Notes under the pieces: generated by a model
Told to the model about the DNA's origin: nothing
Databases searched by the model: none
The model's input: the letters and a program-made list of their open reading frames with translations, nothing else
Made by a program: the position numbers and the translations under genes
Assembly: GCA_002371215.1 (NCBI GenBank)
Contig: DFGL01000051.1
Coordinates: 1 to 12,686 of the forward strand
Direction of reading: 5' to 3'
Length of the DNA: 12,686 nucleotides
Source: Ruminococcaceae bacterium UBA3751
GTDB lineage: Bacteria > Bacillota > Clostridia > Oscillospirales > Acutalibacteraceae
In this document: positions 12,505 through 12,686 of the stretch, one piece after another
Layout of the letters: each line of letters begins with the position of its first letter
Numbering within the stretch: position 1 is the stretch's first letter

Positions 12505-12686
12505 ATGAGCAAGTATTCAGGAACACAGACAGAAAAGAATTTAAGAGCTGCTTTTTCCGGCGAAAGCGAGGCAAGAAATAAGTATACCTATTTTGCTTCA
12601 AAGGCTAAGAAAGAGGGGTTTGAGCAGATTGCTGCGCTCTTCCTTAAAACTGCAGATAATGAAAAGGAACACGCAAAAATGTGGTT
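12505..12686 (+). CDS. rbr: Rubrerythrin, N-terminal part (cut by window end)
   Basis: The first 60 codons of a rubrerythrin, a diiron peroxidase that reduces H2O2 in anaerobes with electrons from rubredoxin. The visible part has E20 in FSGESEARNKY, E53 and H56 in NEKEHAKMW, at exactly the spacing of classical rubrerythrins. The second helix pair and the C-terminal rubredoxin domain lie beyond the window. The start at 12505 has AAAGGA (12489-12494) 10 nt upstream. An ATG at 12497 opens only a three-codon frame. It is 60 nt after nahK with no clear terminator or promoter between, so co-transcription is possible. Together with the flavodiiron protein nearby it suggests an O2/peroxide defence neighbourhood. 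Confidence 0.95.
   Translation, partial: MSKYSGTQTEKNLRAAFSGESEARNKYTYFASKAKKEGFEQIAALFLKTADNEKEHAKMW

Noticed and set aside
12497..12508. Three-codon frame just before rubrerythrin
   Set aside because: It is too short to call. The overlap with the rubrerythrin start is noted but probably incidental.

Overview
The window looks like a chromosomal segment from an anaerobic, gut-type member of the Clostridia, most likely Oscillospirales/Ruminococcaceae. That is an inference from the style of the proteins, strong AGGAG-type ribosome sites, sigma-A promoters with 17-nt spacers, a flavodiiron protein and a rubrerythrin (O2/peroxide defence typical of anaerobes), and a tRNA gene with encoded CCA. 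No phage, transposase, integrase or CRISPR array is visible.

Layout. (1) 91-3765: a promoter, then a tight three-gene operon: a HerA/DUF853-type ATPase, a maltose/galactoside-type sugar O-acetyltransferase, and a cytoplasmic GH27 glycosidase whose sugar-binding Asp-Asp pair reads Asp-Ile. It ends in a strong terminator. (2) 3766-4350: a 0.6-kb non-coding block, the most unusual part of the window. An intact tRNA-Ser(CGA) on the minus strand sits between two broken pieces of the same tRNA: a 5' piece split by a 110-bp palindromic insert, and a 3' piece beside a compact, highly self-complementary element. One promoter lies upstream of the whole array, and terminators follow the intact tRNA and the 3' piece. 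(3) 4341-5809: hisH-hisF as a stand-alone pair. Their promoter diverges from the tRNA promoter and the two -35 hexamers overlap. (4) 5787-10046: a second operon whose promoter is built into the hisF terminator. It encodes a pyrophosphatase-like/Nudix fusion, a small-multidrug-export-family membrane protein, an NTP_transf_5 nucleotidyltransferase, and a membrane-anchored GH27 alpha-galactosidase-like enzyme with a beta-sandwich insert. (5) 10048-11211 (minus): an FprA-type flavodiiron protein, convergent with operon 4 and sharing a two-way terminator. (6) 11320-12686: an N-acetylhexosamine 1-kinase (NahK-like) and the start of a rubrerythrin, cut by the window end.

Themes. Carbohydrate salvage recurs: two unrelated-looking GH27 enzymes, one inside the cell and one on the membrane, a sugar O-acetyltransferase and an anomeric amino-sugar kinase. 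Oxygen defence is represented by FprA and rubrerythrin. Histidine synthesis is represented only by the HisFH complex. I did not find a clearly new multi-gene system. The best candidates for novelty are the nested tRNA-Ser array with its palindromic inserts, the GH27 with the Ile substitution, the four-gene operon ending in the membrane-anchored GH27, and the promoter embedded in a terminator hairpin.
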